This document shows positions 23,936-35,798 of a stretch of DNA of 64,000 nucleotides, in pieces. The DNA is from Cyclina sinensis (lineage: Eukaryota > Mollusca > Bivalvia > Venerida > Veneridae): positions 1,872,197 through 1,936,196 of the forward strand of contig JAAONU010000009.1 in NCBI GenBank assembly GCA_012932295.1, given 5' to 3'. Position numbers and translations under genes: made by a program. Each line of letters begins with the position of its first letter. Within the stretch, counting starts at the first letter, position 1. A model generated the notes under the pieces. That model made no database searches. It saw only the letters and a list, made by a program, of their open reading frames with translations, and had not been told where the DNA came from.

Positions 23936-24768
23936 AATGAAAATGCCAATTACACAATGATTGCCTAACGTACATGTGCAAGTATTGTTATTCATTTCTT
24001 TTACAAGATGAACTTTGAACTTTAAAGCAAAAACAAATTAAAATGATTTTATTCTATCATTTTTTTTGTTTGTTTCTTCTTTATTCAATACAATGATTCC
24101 AAGGTTTTATTCATGCGCCTCGTAGGTACAAGTATTGTTTTATTTTCCTTTCCTAATAATATATCATTTGTCACTTTCAACGCTTTGTACGAAAGAAAAC
24201 TAATGGTAAGAGAAATGATATTCAGTTTTATTGGGATTCAGTGCATTCCTTTAACAACGCTGTTACGTTTAATAATATTTGACTTTTTATTCTGATTTTA
24301 TGCTACATACGTAAATATATGCTGACGAAACATCAAAGATACTATTGTTTAGTAATGCACACATAAGCATTTTTACGTTTTTGGTTATAATAAGTTAAAC
24401 TGCATAAAACTTAAGAAAAATACATCATGAACAAGGCAATGCGTCAAAAAAAGAGCGGTATTATTACCCTCAATAGCATAAGGATAAACATATTAACATA
24501 ATATTCATGCTTCACACCATTTGCTTTTCTAATGGAGTCGGTAGTTTTCGTTTGTATAATTTATTCTTGGTACCTGCTTTTTTGTAGGCGTATACAGATA
24601 CTGATCAGTGGATACTGCTGAATTATTACTGTTGTTTGGTCTCACAAAAAATCATCTGAATTTTAGTTTTCGATGATTACCATCCGATCAAATAACACCA
24701 CAGTAAAATGACATTCCTTAATAAAATAAGTTCGGATACAAGTTTCATTAAATGTATTAATCGAAATT
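23936..24768. other. Intergenic stretch, nothing identified
   Basis: AT-rich sequence with no supported exon or repeat. Confidence 0.35.
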
Positions 24769-25690
24769 TCAGTTTTTCTTTTTTTCTTTCTTTTTTTTTT
24801 TGCAAAACTTTAAATGTATCCGTTTGATATTTGTATAGTTTGTATGTATCCAAATTTCACAGGAATAATTAAATATAGACGTAAGATATTCGCCAGTTAA
24901 ATGCTCTCGGTTTAATACAATCTTCTCTGTGTAGTTAAATACTGTACAAAAATAAACTCTGACTTTTTCTACAACATGACTATTATAAGTTCGATTTTCG
25001 CTTGGCAGTAGTTTGCCTCTTTTACGAAATACCATATTTTTGTTTTGGAAGTAATGACTTTAAGTTTTTTATGTAATATAATATAAGTTTAAATGATCTT
25101 AATGCCTTTGTAGTTCATTTACCTATTAAAGTCATGCCATCAACACATAGGAACAATTACAAATGTTTTTGCAATGCCATCTGTTTTGAGACAATGGTCC
25201 GGTGTGGTTTAAAGGAATAACACAAGGTCTTCACCAAAATGTGAAAATAAAAGAGGATACATTACGTACCTTTGGCGTAGACATTCAACCTATTGAAAGT
25301 ATTCAGAATTTGAAGTGCATGTTTTAACACAGAACTTAACATGGTGGTACATTTGACGTTTAACTCTAAGTAGTTTACCATGTATTCCACATTTGTACAT
25401 TCTAAGCCACAGGCCTCTTCTTTAAATGGAATTGAAGCACTTCATCATGTCCACATAGATTACATAATTATAGCCTTTTATTTTCATCATGATACTTTTG
25501 TACAAGAGGCGTAAGTATATATATTGTATCCACGTTGGATCTGTCTTTACGAAAACCGAATTGAACATCTGAGAAGGCATTATTTTCTTCGCAAAATTTG
25601 TCTATACGTGTATTAATAAGTGCTGTTAATAATTTTGACAGTAAAATCTCTGTAATTATTATATCATTTTTGTTACCCTTTATTTGTAAC
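24769..25690 (-). mobile_element. LINE reverse transcriptase remnant (minus)
   Basis: On the minus strand, from high to low coordinates, there is an early reverse-transcriptase block (LLTALINTRIDKF, then NAFSDVQFGFRKDRSNVDT, near 25560-25680). The sequence then degrades, and a later block reads MVFRKRGKLL (25035 downward) and IHLKFCKK (about 24790). The FRKRGK motif is shared with the plus-strand remnant at 7976-8735, so both probably come from one LINE family. It is broken by stops and missing the YADD region. Confidence 0.7.
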
Positions 25691-27197
25691 GAAACTATGA
25701 AACCTTCAGCCTAGAAAACAAAAACAAAAATACCAAGAGTTTAGATTACATATCCATGCTTACAGTTAAATAGTAAATACTCATTTCATAAACAGTCACT
25801 ACCACAGTCACTACTTTATTACGCTTCAATGATTTCACAGCAAGCTAAATTTCGCTAATTGTGATTTCGCTCATTGTAATTGTATGATCTAACTCTGGAA
25901 ACGTTTCTTTTTGATTGTTATTAGGTATTATACTGTTTTTCTATGACGGATGATAACCTCATGTAAAATATAAACAATGTTTTAATCAAAGAATAGCAAT
26001 ATCTAGCCATATTTGACAGATACGTAAACTATAGATAATAGCAGATTGAGAAACCATAAAGATACAGCTAGGTACTAGACATAGTTTCATATAAATCACT
26101 GTCTTAACATTAGAACCTTTGTGCATGCACGCTTTACTACATTTGTGTACGTTTCAATATATTGAATTTCGTTTTGAAAGCCAGCAAGGAAGAGAGTAGA
26201 TTTATTCACATATAGTAAAATGGATTTCATATATATTGATAGATTCACAACAATAACGAATGAATATGCTGATGGAATGAGTCACAGATCCTGCGCTTGA
26301 TTATTCTTGACACACACAGCCACTTAAATTTACACAACCAACCTTTTTTAAAATATATTGTCCCGAGAGGACCATGTGTATAAACTAACAATGACCCCCC
26401 CCCCTCCCCCCACTCTTTTGGTTGTTGCTTATTGTTGTAGTTGTTATTGTTTTGTTTTGTTTTTGGTTTTTTTTTGTCGGAATGGAGGGAGGGGGGTTGT
26501 TCATAGGAAACGGCAAAACTTTTCATGTATTAAACATTTTATATTACGGATCTTTGATGTTTAGTTTGTTTGTTACACAAATTGAATACTAAAATGACGA
26601 AAACACGTAAGCTTACAAATACCTACATTATCATACGCCTGATATTTTTTGTTGTTGAAATTACAGGTTATATACAAACTTAACATAGCACTTTCAAGTG
26701 AATTTTTAAGGTACGCTCGCACCATTACACATTTAAATACAAACTAAGTTACACACTGTAAAAATACCAATTTAGGTTTTTTCCGTTCATGTAAACAAGT
26801 TTATACCTTTTCACAAACAAGGAAGGTATAAAACCAAGACCAAATTACACTTTAGTAAACCACGAACGCTTACTTAAATGTAAATGTTAAACGTGGAAAT
26901 AGAGCGTGGATTGAGAAGGTTCATCTGGCAACGCGTAGGAATTTATCTAGTGAGCAGAAGGCAAACCCGATAAGTTTTGCATTCTATTAATCCTGTCACA
27001 TTCTTTCGTTTGCTTTTTACCGGCAAGAAAATAATCAAAATGCAAGCGCTACATCCATAAAAGTTTAATTTAAAGTAGTCCACCTGAACACATGATCAGG
27101 TAACCATATATCAAAGTTACGTGACCAACTGCCGTAAAGTAAAATAAACGAGTTTCGGAATTGTTATAAGTGACAGGATAATTTAAAAGCTCTACGT
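25691..27197. other. Intergenic stretch between LINE remnant and gene C
   Basis: It contains a homopolymer-rich patch (CCCCCCCC at about 26395 and TTTGTTTTG tracts to 26480). Frames at 26245-26564 on both strands arise from this low-complexity patch. No gene is supported. Confidence 0.4.
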
Positions 27198-27218
27198 ATG
27201 CTACTCGACTCCTCAGAG

Positions 27219-30200
27219 ATGACACTTAAACTAGTTTTTCTGATTTTGCTGTTTTGTAATGAATGCTCAGGTAAGGCGTTTCTAATTATGTCTACCTCAC
27301 TCTTTTTAAATATGATATTCTGACTCCGACAAATTTCAATAAAAAGAGTATGATGGACAAACTGCTTCGTGCTTAGTTTCATTAGGATGGGCATAGTTGT
27401 AACTGACTTAAATCAACTTTCTAAAAGTAAAGATGCCGTTTTTAACAAAGTCATAAATATCAACGAGTTGTTGAATTACAGTGTGGTGTGTAAAGAAATT
27501 AGTATTAATAAGTTTAAGACACACGTGTATTCCTTTTACAAAACGAATGCCTATTTAAAATTTCAGTTTGTTTAAGATGCGACCAAGGTCTTTAGGTAAT
27601 TCATAAACAGATCGAGACAATTGGATTATACATAAACCTTTAGTAAAATATTAGAGGTAATCTGATTCTATTTAACGTTTTAAGGTTATGAATAAGAATG
27701 TACACAAATCTTAACTAAATGGACAAGCCTAGCTATTTTGACAAAAATAGGCCCTAACTGAGGAGTATGTTTTAATTGAATAATATTTTGCTAAAAATCT
27801 GCTTAAAACGTTTTCTAATGTGTCTTCTTGAATCTTTTTTATAGAAGATTACATTCTGAAATGTGTTTATTGTTTTTAACAATAAATAACAATAAAGGTG
27901 AGTGATAAAAAAGACAATCAAAAATAATACGAAGCAATGTTCTAAATCGCAGGGATTCATTCTGACACATTTTATACATTATTAAGGCCACAGATATGTG
28001 CTCTAACCGCTCTTAATTTTGAAAACGACTAACCATCAATGTACAAGGAAGGAACTGTTAAATGAAACATTTTATATTTAGGATGTGGAGACAATTGTGT
28101 CAGCTGTGAGTCTGCATCACAATTTTGCGAAGCGTGCAAAACTGGATTTTGGGGTCTAAATGGTACATGTACAAGCTGTCCTGACAACTGTGAGCAATGT
28201 ACAGACGAAAAAAATTGTTCTAAATGCAAGGCGGTCTTCTGGGGTACTGGTACATGTTATAATAAATGTCCGAAAAACTGTGATGGAAGTGGCTGTGACG
28301 ATGAAACAGGACAGTGTTACAAATGTCAGCCTGGGTTTTACGGCATAGGTTGTCAACAAAATTGTACTATGTGTACAGATGGACTATGCAATATGAATGG
28401 GACAAGCAATAATTGTACAGTATGTGCACCTGGAACTTACGGCTCAATATGTCAGCACACTTGCTCTGAACCGGATTGCTATAGGTGCAATTATGTTGAT
28501 AGTATTGAGAAGTGCACAGAATGTGTCACTGGATTTGTGCTGGACGGCAAGATTTGTGTTTTAAATATAACATGCTCCAACAATTGCGCTAATGGCTGCA
28601 CAGACAACGGCCAATGTGTAAATGCTTGTAAGGACGGGTGGTCTGGACAAACTTGCACAGAGAAATGCTCGAGTCAGTGTAAGACATGCGAACAAACAAA
28701 TCACAAGATGTGCACAGAGTGTGATGGGGACTTCTATACATCCCAATGCAATAGCCCTTGTAGTGAACATTGTTCTGGACAAGCGCTTGAAGAGAAATGT
28801 AGACTTGAAGATGGATTTTGTTTAAATGGTTGTTTGAATGGGTACTGGGGTGATAAATGTGACAAGTCCTGTCATACTGGATGTAGCTCTACCCACTGTA
28901 GTCAAGCGATTGGATTATGTGCAAATTGCCATCGGAGTTTCTACGGGCTAGCGTGTGAATATGTCTGTAGTGACAAATGTGTTGACAATGGTATCTCCTC
29001 TCACATTTGTAACAAGATAGATGGAAGATGCGTGCTTGGCTGTAAAGACGGATACAGTGGGAACAGATGTGAATATACAACGAGCACAACCTCGAGAGAA
29101 ACAGCAATGCCTACGACAGGTAAGGATTGGAAGTCGTAATTAATTTGATTAACTCGTTTTTGACACACAGAATCAGAGATAAATACTATTTCAAACATTG
29201 TGAACAAAATAATGACAATTGGTTAAGTTTACAGTTAAAAGATTACAGTTGGTCAGACAAACAGAAAAAATTTAGAATAAATGGAAAATATAAGAAAAGA
29301 AAAATAAACGTTCACCTCATCCAAAGCGAATATTTTAAGTCAAATTATATTTGAAATATAACTGTCTCCTAATCGTAAGGCAAATCCTTTTATTTTAGGC
29401 AATTTTCATCAGATACATATGTAATGAAATTATGGTTATAAACATATTATTCTTGATTCTATTCTCGTATTTCGTGTTACTAAATTTATTGTTTCAGACA
29501 ATACCCACTCACAACAAAGTAAACAGGAAGGTACTGAGACGAAATTCTTTCTTTTCGGAATCCTAGCTGGTGTTGGCATTACTCTGTCAATTGTTGCTGG
29601 CATTGGAACAATTATGTACTTGAGGTATAACTGAATAAGTAAAGCACGATAAGTTTAATGAAATGTTAATAAGTTACAAATTGTTGTTAGGTTACAAATA
29701 TCAGGAATAAATGTGACCTGCTTTCAACTTCGTTTCACTAATAAGATCTTATCAGCGGGTTCCTACTGTATGCCAATATATATAAAACAAGAGGGCCATG
29801 ATGGCCCTATATCGCTCACCTGAATATGACTGCTTTTAACAAAGTTGCTATGGACCTGGTTAATTGAACCCATATTCAAACTTGGCCTAGAAATTATTGA
29901 AACAATCTTTCTGACAAATTTCAAGGTTATTTGGACTGAAAGTGTAGCCTCTAGTGTTAACAAGGTTTTTCGATATTTGGGCTCTGTGACCTAGTTTTTT
30001 AATCCAGATAATCCATATCCAAACCTGAGCTAGAAATCATCAAAACAACCTTTCTGACAAATTTCCAGGACATTTGGACTGAAAATGTAGCCTCTAGAGT
30101 GTTTACAAAGTTTTTCGATATTTAGGCTCTGTGACCTAGTTTTTTAATCCAGATGACCCATATTCAAAGCTGAGCTGGAAATCATAGAAGCAACCTTTCT

Positions 30201-33200
30201 GACAAATTTTCAGGTTATTTGGAATTAAAATCTTAACTCTAGAGTGTTAACAAGGTTTTTCCATATTTGGTCAATGTGACCTAGTTTTTGACCAAAGATG
30301 ACCCATATTAGTACTTGAGCTAGAAATCATCAAAACAACCTGTCTGACAAATTTTTCAGGATATTTGCACTGAAAATGTAACCTCTGGAGTGTTAAAGTG
30401 GTTTTTACCTTTTAGGGCTCTGTGACCTAGTTTTTGATCCCAGATGACCCATATCCTAGTCCGGGCTAGAAATCATTGAAACAACCTTTCTGACAAATTT
30501 CAAGGACATCTGGACTGAAAATGTAACCTCTAGAGCATTAACAAGGATTTTCTACTTTTTGGCCATGTGTCCTAGTTTTTGACCCCACATAACCCATATT
30601 CAAAACTGAGCTAGAAATCATTAAAACAATCTTTCTGACAAATTTCAAGGTTATTTGAACTAAAAATGTTACCTCAATGCGTGTTTACAAGGTTTTTCCA
30701 TATTTGGGGTCTGTGACCTAGTTTTTGACCCCAGATGACCTTTATTCGAATCTGAGCTAGAAATCATTAAAACATTTTTTCTGATAAATTTCGAGAATAT
30801 TTGGACTGAAAAGTAGCTTCTAGAGTGTTAACAAGTTTTTTGCTATTTTTGGGCTCTGTGACCTAGTTTTTGATTTCAGATGACACATATTCAAATTTAA
30901 CCTAGAAATCATTGAAACAACCTTTCTGACAGATTCCAGGTTATTTGGACTGAAAATGTTACCTCTAGAGTGTTAACAAGGTTTTTCCATATTTGGGCTC
31001 TGTGACCTAGTTTTTGACCCCAGATGACCCAATTTTGAGCTTGAGCTAAAAATCATCAAAACAACCTTTCTGACAAATTTCCAGGATATTTGGACTGAAA
31101 ATGTAACCTCTAGAGTGTTAACAAGGTTTTTTCTATTTTTGGGCTCTGTGACCTAGTTTTTGAACCCAGATGACCAATATTCGAACTTGAGCTAGAAATC
31201 ATAGAAACAACCTGTCTGACAAATTTCCAGATTATTTGGACTGAAAATGTTACTTCTCCTTCTACAAGAAGATTTTCAAAGTTTTCACTATATAAGCCTA
31301 TGTAAAACCAATGACCCCGGGGTGGGGCCAAATTTGACTCCAGGGGTATAATTGGAACAAACTTGGTAGAGGTCCACTAGACAATGCTACATACTAAATC
31401 TTAAGGCTCAGGGCCTTGTGGTTTCAGACAAGAAGATTTTCGAAGTTTTTCCTATATAACTCTATGTAAAACAAGTTACCCCTGGGGCGGGGCCATTTTT
31501 GACCCAGAGGCCATGACTTGAACAAACTTGGTAGAGGTCCACTAGACAATGCTGCACACCAAATATCTAAGCTCTATGCCTTACGGTTTCTGACAAGAAG
31601 ATTTTTAAAGTTTTTCCTATATAACTCTATGTAAAACAAGTTACCCCTGGGGCGGGGCCATTTTTGACCCAGAGGCCATGATTTGAACAAACTTGGTAGA
31701 TGTCCACTAGACAATGCTGCACACCAAATATCTTAGCTCTATGCCTTACGGTTTCTGACAAGAAGATTTTTAAAGTTTTTCCTATATAACTCTATGTAAA
31801 ACAAGTTACCCCTGGGGCGGGGCCATTTTTGACCCAGAGGCCATGATTTGAACAAACTTGGTAGAGGTCCACTAGACAATGCTGCACACCAAATATCTTA
31901 GCTCTATGCCTTACGGTTTCTGACAAGAAGATTTTTAAAGTTTTTCCTATATAACTCTATGTAAAACAAGTTACCCCTGGGGCGGGGCCATTTTTGACCC
32001 CAGGATCATAATTTGAACAAACTTGGTAGAGGTCCACTAGATGATGCTTTATACCAAATATCAAAGCTCCAGGCCTTGTGGTTTCTGACAAGAAGATTTT
32101 TAAAGATCCAACTTTTCAAATCTGTTTTTAGCTCCTGTGACCCAGAAATGCAATGAACCGGAACCATTTGAACAAACTTGGTAGAGCTTCATGCAAGGAA
32201 CATTCTAGGCAAGTTATATTAAATTTTGCCCAGTGGTTTCAGAGGAGATGTTGTTTGAATGAATTGTGGACGACGGACGGACGGACGGACGGACGGACGC
32301 CGGACAATCAAGGATCCTAAAAGCTCACATGAGCATGCTCAGGTGAGCTAAAAAAGAATGTAGAAAACAATAGCATTAAATTTAGTAGAAATAAAATATT
32401 CATTAGACATTTGGCCTTTTTTTATTAACTTGGTTTACATTTTTTTAAAAGTGATGGGCGGGCGGTCGAAAAAAAATGATGGCATTCAGAATGAAAACAA
32501 GGTCTATTTTTGCAGGGATTATCCACGCAAATAATTTCCACGTAAAACATTTTCTTCCGTGGATTTTACAAGCGCCCAGTACACTCATCTAAATAAGCGT
32601 CTGAATAACCTGGATGAGCTGGGGTAACAGCCGTACCGTACACCCATCCTACCTAGTCTGTATTGCCTGCCCCTTACCATTATCGTTATCGGGTCAGGCA
32701 AAGCTGAATAATGGCGGCGGCCATTGCGACATGCACGGTATCAGTAAATTCTTATTTGAAATGAACATTTTGCAGTGTTGGTTGAAATCAAAGCTACTAT
32801 ATACCTTAATTACAGCGGAGACTTTATCTTCAATCATTCAGTTCATATTTATGTCAAACAAGGCGGTAAATATCGGTGCAAAGTAGCCATATTTCGGATG
32901 TGTTTTTTTGCCCGTTTGTTGGTTAATATTTCGGTAACTGTTGCTATACAAAGAAAAATCGAGTCTTAATGGCGTATATTGTACCTAACTCCTACCAAAT
33001 CAACTATCTTACAAAAATGTTCACGCTAAATAAGAAACATTAGTTGTCTGAACAAACCCTATGGACGTCGCCATTGCCTGACGTACTTTTACGTAGTAAA
33101 GTACGACCGGGAACCAGACAATCACCCTCCGTACAGCGAATCACTTCGAACACGGTATGGTCTGGATTGTGAAGGCCTCTCGGCCTCTCTGAACTTTCTG

Positions 33201-34671
33201 AATACTCTTTTTCACTTTATTTCATTTTATACTTATTTCTTTCATTCGGCGGAATGTATACAAAATTAAAAAAACCACCAAATCTTTTTTTTTTCTGATT
33301 TTGAAAAAAAATGGGTCGGCGATTTTGTAAACCAAGTTGTTAAAAAAAGGCCTTTCTTGAATTATTAAGAGAATACTGCATTGTTTCAGAAGGAGAATTA
33401 ATTATTAAGAGAATACTGCATTGTTTAAGAAGGAGAATGAATTATTAAGAGAATACTGCATTGTTTCAGAAGGAGAAGAATATTAACGTCTGGAAATAAG
33501 GATACTTTAGAAAACGATGGGAAAATAGAGTATAAAAATACTACATTTAGTATAAGAGAACTCGCTACTACACAAAAGGACAATGAGAATGGAAGATCAG
33601 TGGATGCAGGCGATGCTGGTACAAATGTTGAACAACTAACACCACTGGAAGCCAAAGTATATGAACAACTGCAAGATAACAAATGTGACAACCAACACCA
33701 ATATAGTGGTAAAGTTATTAAATTTTATTGTTGAATCGGCTTGTATAATTTACTAACTTTATGACATAGTGATATGAATTACACGTTTCGTATTGCGAAG
33801 CAAACGAGTTTTTACTCCTGATGTAAGTCTGGATTCCAAGATGGTTTTTTTTAAATCCATGTAGAAAACTATATCTTAGTTTATTTGTGCGTACAGACAC
33901 TATACACCGGTTCCTTGAATTCAAGTTGGATAGCGTATAGCGTGAAGCATGTAAATTCCTCAGTCGTAGAAATATAGATTTATACTTAAAGGAATGAAAC
34001 TGTAGAATCCTTTATTTTTGCATATACAGCTTCACGTAACGTGAGTACTCGTTGGCTTTTTACAAGATTTTTTCAGGCAATAATGTGTTATCTTCGCAAG
34101 TCTCCTACTTTTTTATCCTCTACCACTTGAGCACTTGAGTCCTACTTGTGTCTCTGTTTATCATATAAGAACATAAATGTACAGGGCTACGGTACTATAA
34201 GCAACATTGTTGTAGAGAACTGTAGTACGGCGATAACTCCATGAGAACATATAACCTCATAATGATTTCATGATCAATTTTGTTTATCACGGTTTCACAT
34301 TTCAACTGTTTTACATTTTGTTTGGAAATGCAGAGCAAATACTGTATTCCTAGAAATTATTTCGCGCTTTTAAAGTTAGCGCTTTTCGCGGTAGGTATAT
34401 TACCGCAAATTTTTATAGCCGCGAAAAAGTCACATGTAACAAATCCGCGAACATTTGTAGCTTCAAAAAACTAAAGTATTATTATGATGAACTATATCAT
34501 AGTATTATATTATTAATTTATATCAAAGTTTATCATTCGAAGTTAGGTTTTATAGGAAAAGTAATGTAAAATTAATTAAAACTATACATTTATATAACAC
34601 TTGATTAGTAATTCTTATACACTTCTTTCTTCACAGACTTAGGAGGACAACAACAAGTGAAAATATGCTGA
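27219..34671 (+). CDS. MEGF10/Draper-like ITAM receptor, gene C
   Basis: Predicted type I receptor of about 496 residues in five exons: 27219-27270 (signal MTLKLVFLILLFCNECSG), 28082-29119 (about 345 cysteine-rich EGF-like residues), 29498-29624 (stalk and transmembrane helix FFLFGILAGVGITLSIVAG), 33470-33708 (cytoplasmic) and 34637-34671 (last 11 codons, then TGA). Splice sites are canonical and phases equal gene B. An in-frame ATG at 27198 would add seven residues; I prefer 27219 because it matches gene B. The tail has YKNT (YxN) and YEQLQDNKCDNQHQYSDL, a full ITAM (YxxL-x10-YxxL) split by the last intron. Compared with gene B, about 70 EGF residues are missing in frame after GLCNM. Draper, a family member, signals through an ITAM to a Syk-like kinase; the same role here is inference. 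An AATAAA follows at 35097. Confidence 0.85.
29785..32352. mobile_element. 2.6-kb tandem-core element in intron 3 of gene C
   Basis: It begins 'aaaacaagagggccatgatggccct', containing the palindrome AGGGCCATGATGGCCCT. An inverted end pair is GCTCACCTGA (29814-29823) and TCAGGTGAGC (32339-32348). The core has two repeat classes: about ten diverged units of about 140 bp ('ctgtgacctagtttttgacc', 'gagctagaaatcat', 'caacctttctgacaaattt') up to 31230, then units of about 170 bp ('gtagaggtccactagacaatgctgc', 'tctgacaagaagatttttaaag', 'cccctggggcggggccat') to about 32100. It ends with a (GGAC)n run at 32273-32299. The 170-bp units recur in the element at 43508-45313. On the minus strand the hairpin plus CTCTTG resembles a Helitron-like terminus. 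Confidence 0.8.
32413..33352. mobile_element. 940-bp DNA element with terminal inverted repeats
   Basis: The left arm starts GGCCTTTTTTTATTAACTTG (32413-32439 overall) and the right arm ends with its complement (33326-33352). The arms match over about 27 bp with one or two mismatches and are flanked by TTT on both sides. The inside is not strongly repetitive and holds an unassigned 90-codon frame (32614-32886). I recognise no transposase. It lies in intron 3 of gene C. Confidence 0.7.
33361..33480 (+). repeat. Triplicated 40-bp splice-acceptor repeat
   Basis: Three exact-length 40-bp units (33361, 33401, 33441) each contain the branch and pyrimidine area, the acceptor and the first exon bases ('gcattgtttcag/aaggaga'). 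Units 1 and 3 have CAG. Unit 2 has AAG, which weakens it because 'tttaag' breaks the consensus. Unit 3 is the acceptor used in my gene C model. Use of unit 1 would read only five codons and stop at TAA 33406-33408. Confidence 0.9.
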
Positions 34672-35060
34672 TAAAAATGGTTTTAAGGTTGTAAAACACA
34701 TCAGCTCACTTCGATACACGAACAGATTAAAAATGTGCTGATAACAATGGTTTTACTATTGTGAAATACATTTACTTACCCCGATTCATGAACACATTGA
34801 ACATGTGCTGATAACGTCGCTTAGCAAAACATAATGTTATCGCCTAGATACATGAACAAAATGATGATGTGCCAACGCTTAGCGAAACAAGTTGTTGTCT
34901 TTTGATACAATCACATGAAAACTTTTAAAATTTGCTGATAACGACGCTTAGCAATACAAATTGTTATCGCCTTCAATACATGAAAACATTGCAAATATGC
35001 TGTTGACGAAACTAAGCTTAAGAGAAACGCATTGTTATCACTTCCATATATTGCAGCGTT
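34672..35060 (+). repeat. Degenerate tandem repeats in gene C 3' UTR
   Basis: About five units of roughly 70 bp share 'atgtgctgataac', 'gcttagc.aaaca..ttgttatcgcc' and 'atacatgaaaaca'. The first unit overlaps the stop codon region of gene C, so the 3' untranslated region seems to have been built by amplification of the end of the last exon. Confidence 0.65.
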
Positions 35061-35096
35061 TTGCAACAAGAATGATTCAGCTGTAATCACAACATC

Positions 35097-35102
35097 AATA
35101 AA
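35097..35102 (+). terminator. Candidate poly(A) signal of gene C
   Basis: AATAAA lies about 430 bases after the stop codon. Another AATAAA lies at 35367, so the true site is uncertain. Confidence 0.4.
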
Positions 35103-35360
35103 TTATGGAAAACTTCCTTTTTCAAAGATTTTGGAAAGAATAGATAGTCAGCTGTTTTACTCTTTATTTCTAAGTTCTACTTTTACAAGGACATAACCGA
35201 TAATACACTGTATATGCATATATAAAAGATGTTGAACAGTTTTGCATCGTGGCAACCAACTTCATATGAACACTTTCTAAGTGTATGTATACCCTACCAA
35301 ACACAGATTTGAAAATATGTTCTTTTATTTTATGTTTTCCAGTGAATTATAAGTTTTCTC

Positions 35361-35428
35361 AGTGAAATAAAATTGATAATCCACTGTTTTAAAACTGTGG
35401 AATATCATTTTTATTTTCACTGTTTTTG
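35361..35428. mobile_element. Hairpin element CAGTGAAATAAAA
   Basis: A near-perfect fold-back about 68 bp long runs from CAGTGAAATAAAATTGATAA, through a centre 'ctgttttaaaactgtgg', to TTTTTATTTTCACTG. It shares the CAGTGAAAT core with the hairpin at 35698-35798. Confidence 0.65.
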
Positions 35429-35697
35429 CCGCACTATTTTTATTCTTTTGTATTTTTTTATATATTTTTTTCAATTTTCACTTCACAGTTGCGTAAATTT
35501 AAATAAAAGTTTCTTTAGATGATACAGATAGATAAGATGTTTGAGATATATGTATCTGAAATAGATTTCAGAACTATTTTCTATTGCTGTACCAATAAAG
35601 ATTGGAAATAAAGTGGCTAGCTATTATTTAGAGCCCTCCACAGGGAGCAAGAAATTCTAAATTTTAGTTTGTCAAGAAAACATAAAATAAAAAGAAA

Positions 35698-35798
35698 ATT
35701 TGTTTGTTTCAGTGAAATATCAATTTTATTTCACTCGTGAAGACCATAAAACTAACATTTTCACACGTGGTTACGATATTTCACTGAAACAAACAAAT
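35698..35798. mobile_element. 101-bp element with perfect 24-bp inverted repeats
   Basis: The arms at 35698-35721 and 35775-35798 are perfect inverted complements over 24 bp (starting ATTTGTTTGTTTCAGTGAAA). They enclose 53 bp that is itself partly self-complementary ('cactcgtgaa' and 'ttcacacgtg'). It is MITE-like and lies between gene C and the lectin gene. Confidence 0.85.

Noticed and set aside
26245..26564. Overlapping frames on both strands near 26.4 kb
   Set aside because: They come from a low-complexity patch of C, T and TTTTG runs.
28029..29207. Minus-strand and shifted frames in the gene C EGF exon
   Set aside because: Shadows of the plus-strand exon 28082-29119, as shown by homology with gene B.
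29127..29354. 75-codon frame after the gene C EGF exon
   Set aside because: It lies in intron 2 immediately after the donor at 29120 and has a charged, low-complexity end. There is no homologous segment in gene B.
32614..32886. 90-codon frame as an independent gene
   Set aside because: It lies wholly inside the inverted-repeat element 32413-33352. It shows no domain and is treated as part of that element.
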